From IMG/VR virus record IMGVR_UViG_3300032116_000792, positions 1 through 33,091 of that record: a stretch of 33,091 nt of DNA. One strand, 5' to 3'. The position numbers and the translations under genes are program-made. Of this stretch, positions 31,973 through 33,091 are shown in pieces (within the stretch, counting starts at the first letter, position 1; the number at the start of each line of letters is the position of its first letter). The DNA comes from a virus. Below the pieces are notes generated by a model that saw only the letters and a program-made list of their open reading frames with translations, was not told the DNA's origin and made no database searches.

Positions 31973-32650
31973 CTAAAATAAAACTAATTGAACTGTTGGC
32001 TTATAAGAGGAGTCATACCTTTTATTGTCGCCTTTTGGATATGCGTGTAAAGAATACACAAGGTCTTTTAGCATTGCACTAACTTCCTTTCTGTTGCCCA
32101 AGAACTTAAAATACCTGTGCTTTTTAGTGTATTCACCAAGAGTAACATCAGGGTCTTTTTCTGCCCACTCAGACATAGATGTAAATCCCATTGAACAGGC
32201 CGTCCTTGGGTGCACTTCTGTTCCCTTGTAAAAAACTTGTCGCTCGTGTATTTGGTTGAGCCCCGTGTACACCCAATTGGTTGCCTGATATATGTAGCCA
32301 TTATGCCCAAATGTGTAATCTGCATACGAAACCACACAACAAGGCTTGGGCAGTGCCTTTAGGGCTGCCGAAATAAAAAATGAAAGAGAGTTCTTTTCCA
32401 GCCCATCATTAACACAAAGCCTATTCAACTCAAAGGTTTTAACACGATAGGAATGGAATATACTTTCCCCATCATTCATCACCCTTGGAGGGCATCCAAA
32501 TGTACAGATGCCCACCATTTCGCTGCCTATGAATAACCCGAATGAGTATTCAATGCTTGGTATTCTTTTGGCGTAATGCTTGTAAAGAAGCCATTCCTTG
32601 CATTGAAAGCTGTCAATAGACCTCACCTTGTATTTATTAGCAAGGCTCAT
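31973..32650 (-). CDS. Mom-like DNA adenine modification protein (GNAT fold)
   Basis: 225 residues. Segments diagnostic of the Mu Mom family appear in order: LLYKHYAKRIPSIEYSFGLF (21-40), VGICTFGCPP (46-55), FELNRLCV (73-80), NSLSFFISAALKALPKP (87-103), VVSYAD (106-111) and GYIYQATNWVYTG (118-130). Mom of phage Mu converts adenine in DNA to a carbamoylmethyl derivative and blocks many restriction enzymes; the fold is that of GNAT acetyltransferases. The same chemistry here is inferred. In Mu, Mom is tightly controlled because it is toxic; no such control (for example GATC clusters or a com gene) is evident here. It lies between two small genes in one operon, with 1-4 nt gaps. Length is close to the family norm. 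Confidence 0.85.
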   Translation of the reverse strand: MSLANKYKVRSIDSFQCKEWLLYKHYAKRIPSIEYSFGLFIGSEMVGICTFGCPPRVMNDGESIFHSYRVKTFELNRLCVNDGLEKNSLSFFISAALKALPKPCCVVSYADYTFGHNGYIYQATNWVYTGLNQIHERQVFYKGTEVHPRTACSMGFTSMSEWAEKDPDVTLGEYTKKHRYFKFLGNRKEVSAMLKDLVYSLHAYPKGDNKRYDSSYKPTVQLVLF

Positions 32651-32651
32651 T

Positions 32652-32867
32652 TTATTTGAAGGCTAACATTCTCCTCGCCCACATCTTTATTTTTTGCAGC
32701 CTTGATGGCGGCTCCCATGTATAGCCATCCGGCGTTTCAATGTAGGATTCTTTATCAGCAAGATGAGTCATAAGCCCATTCTCGTTGTATTCATACCCCT
32801 CTGGGAACAAAGGAGGCCAAAATGGTGGCTCTTGTTTTTTTCTTTTCTTCTTAAATATGTTGAACAT
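32652..32867 (-). CDS. Unknown small protein, 71 residues
   Basis: The ATG at 32867 (MFNIFKKKRKKQEPPFWPPL) begins 7 nt after the upstream stop; an ATG at 32897 would add 10 residues but overlap that gene. The basic N-terminus is followed by a Pro/Trp/Tyr-rich middle (GYEYNENGLMTHL, YTWEPPSRLQ) and a basic helix (KIKMWARRMLAFK). No membrane segment. It stops 1 nt before the Mom-like start, so the two are co-expressed; whether it assists modification is unknown. Confidence 0.5.
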   Translation of the reverse strand: MFNIFKKKRKKQEPPFWPPLFPEGYEYNENGLMTHLADKESYIETPDGYTWEPPSRLQKIKMWARRMLAFK

Positions 32868-32874
32868 AATCTTC

Positions 32875-33091
32875 TTATTTAATCTGTAATGATACATTCT
32901 CTTTCAGGAACGCCCCAGGCACTTCCCCTCCCTCTTTCAAGGCAGCACTAATGGCACTCTTGCTCACTTCCTTCTTCACCACCCAGAACGCATCAGGCAC
33001 TTCCGTTTCATCCACTATTTCCACAGCCTGAGACTTGCGTGTAGACAGCTTAAACAAGGGCGTTTCGTAACGCTTCATTCCTGTCTTGTCT
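32875..33091 (-). CDS. Gp157-like protein, C-terminal part, truncated by window edge
   Basis: The frame is open to the window end, so the ATG at 33078 (MKRYETPLFKLSTRKSQAVE) is probably internal. The visible 72 residues match the C-terminal half of the Siphovirus Gp157 family: TPLF.(F/L)S.RKS..VEI.DE, a (V)P-x-(F/Y) turn, then KSAISAALKEGGEVPGAFL and a final LQIK. Gp157 proteins (about 160-180 residues, with an N-terminal coiled coil) are encoded near recombination and single-strand-binding genes in many phages. This suggests that replication or recombination genes lie beyond this edge. The neighbour downstream starts 7 nt after its stop. Confidence 0.7.
   Translation of the reverse strand, partial: DKTGMKRYETPLFKLSTRKSQAVEIVDETEVPDAFWVVKKEVSKSAISAALKEGGEVPGAFLKENVSLQIK

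Noticed and set aside
1-33091. Assignment as a crAss-like phage
   Set aside because: The muzzle-type protein hints at this, but no terminase, polymerase or other marker gene is in the window, so only Bacteroidota phage is claimed.
1-33091. tRNA genes, CRISPR arrays, integrase or attachment sites
   Set aside because: No cloverleaf-like arms, regular direct repeats with spacers or recombinase motifs were seen on either strand by eye.

Overview
The window is part of a tailed double-stranded DNA phage (Caudoviricetes) whose host is most likely in the Bacteroidota. Several gene starts are preceded by a TAnnTTTG(C) -7 element, the promoter signature of that phylum (clearest at 26081-26088, 31084-31091 and, on the minus strand, 30707-30714). 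Leaders are A/T-rich without clear Shine-Dalgarno sequences. Several small proteins also resemble families I know from Bacteroidota phages. Coding density is very high, with many 1-4 nt overlaps and no gene-free stretch over about 130 nt. I see no tRNA, CRISPR array, insertion sequence or integrase.

Positions 1-29432 (plus strand) are the late, virion and lysis region. In order it holds: the 3' end of a ferritin-fold gene; a 1946-residue polyvalent protein with an embedded DNA cytosine-C5 methyltransferase; a beta-rich 1146-residue structural protein (crAss-like muzzle type); an Ala/Gln-rich probable internal virion protein; portal; scaffold (134 nt overlap with portal); major capsid protein; a terminator; a run of probable connector, decoration and tail genes including a tandem paralogue pair; a 1944-residue repetitive tail fibre; small basic and unknown genes; and a lysis group of spanin-like protein, 3-TM holin candidate and CHAP endolysin. 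No tape-measure, sheath or tube gene is visible, which fits a short-tailed virion, although genes outside the window could change that.

Positions 29433-33091 are mostly minus-strand genes converging on the late region and probably expressed early: the C-terminus of a Gp157-like protein, a small unknown, a Mom-like DNA modification protein, and a string of small phage proteins ending at a minus-strand terminator just past the endolysin stop. A zinc-ribbon HNH endonuclease with its own promoter sits on the opposite strand inside this array and looks like a selfish insertion.

Taken together, the phage appears to carry two chemically different DNA-modifying activities: cytosine methylation in a polyvalent, possibly virion-borne protein, and Mom-type adenine modification from the early region. 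A ferritin-like protein is unusual cargo next to virion genes. Assignments are from reading the translated sequence; no database search was run.
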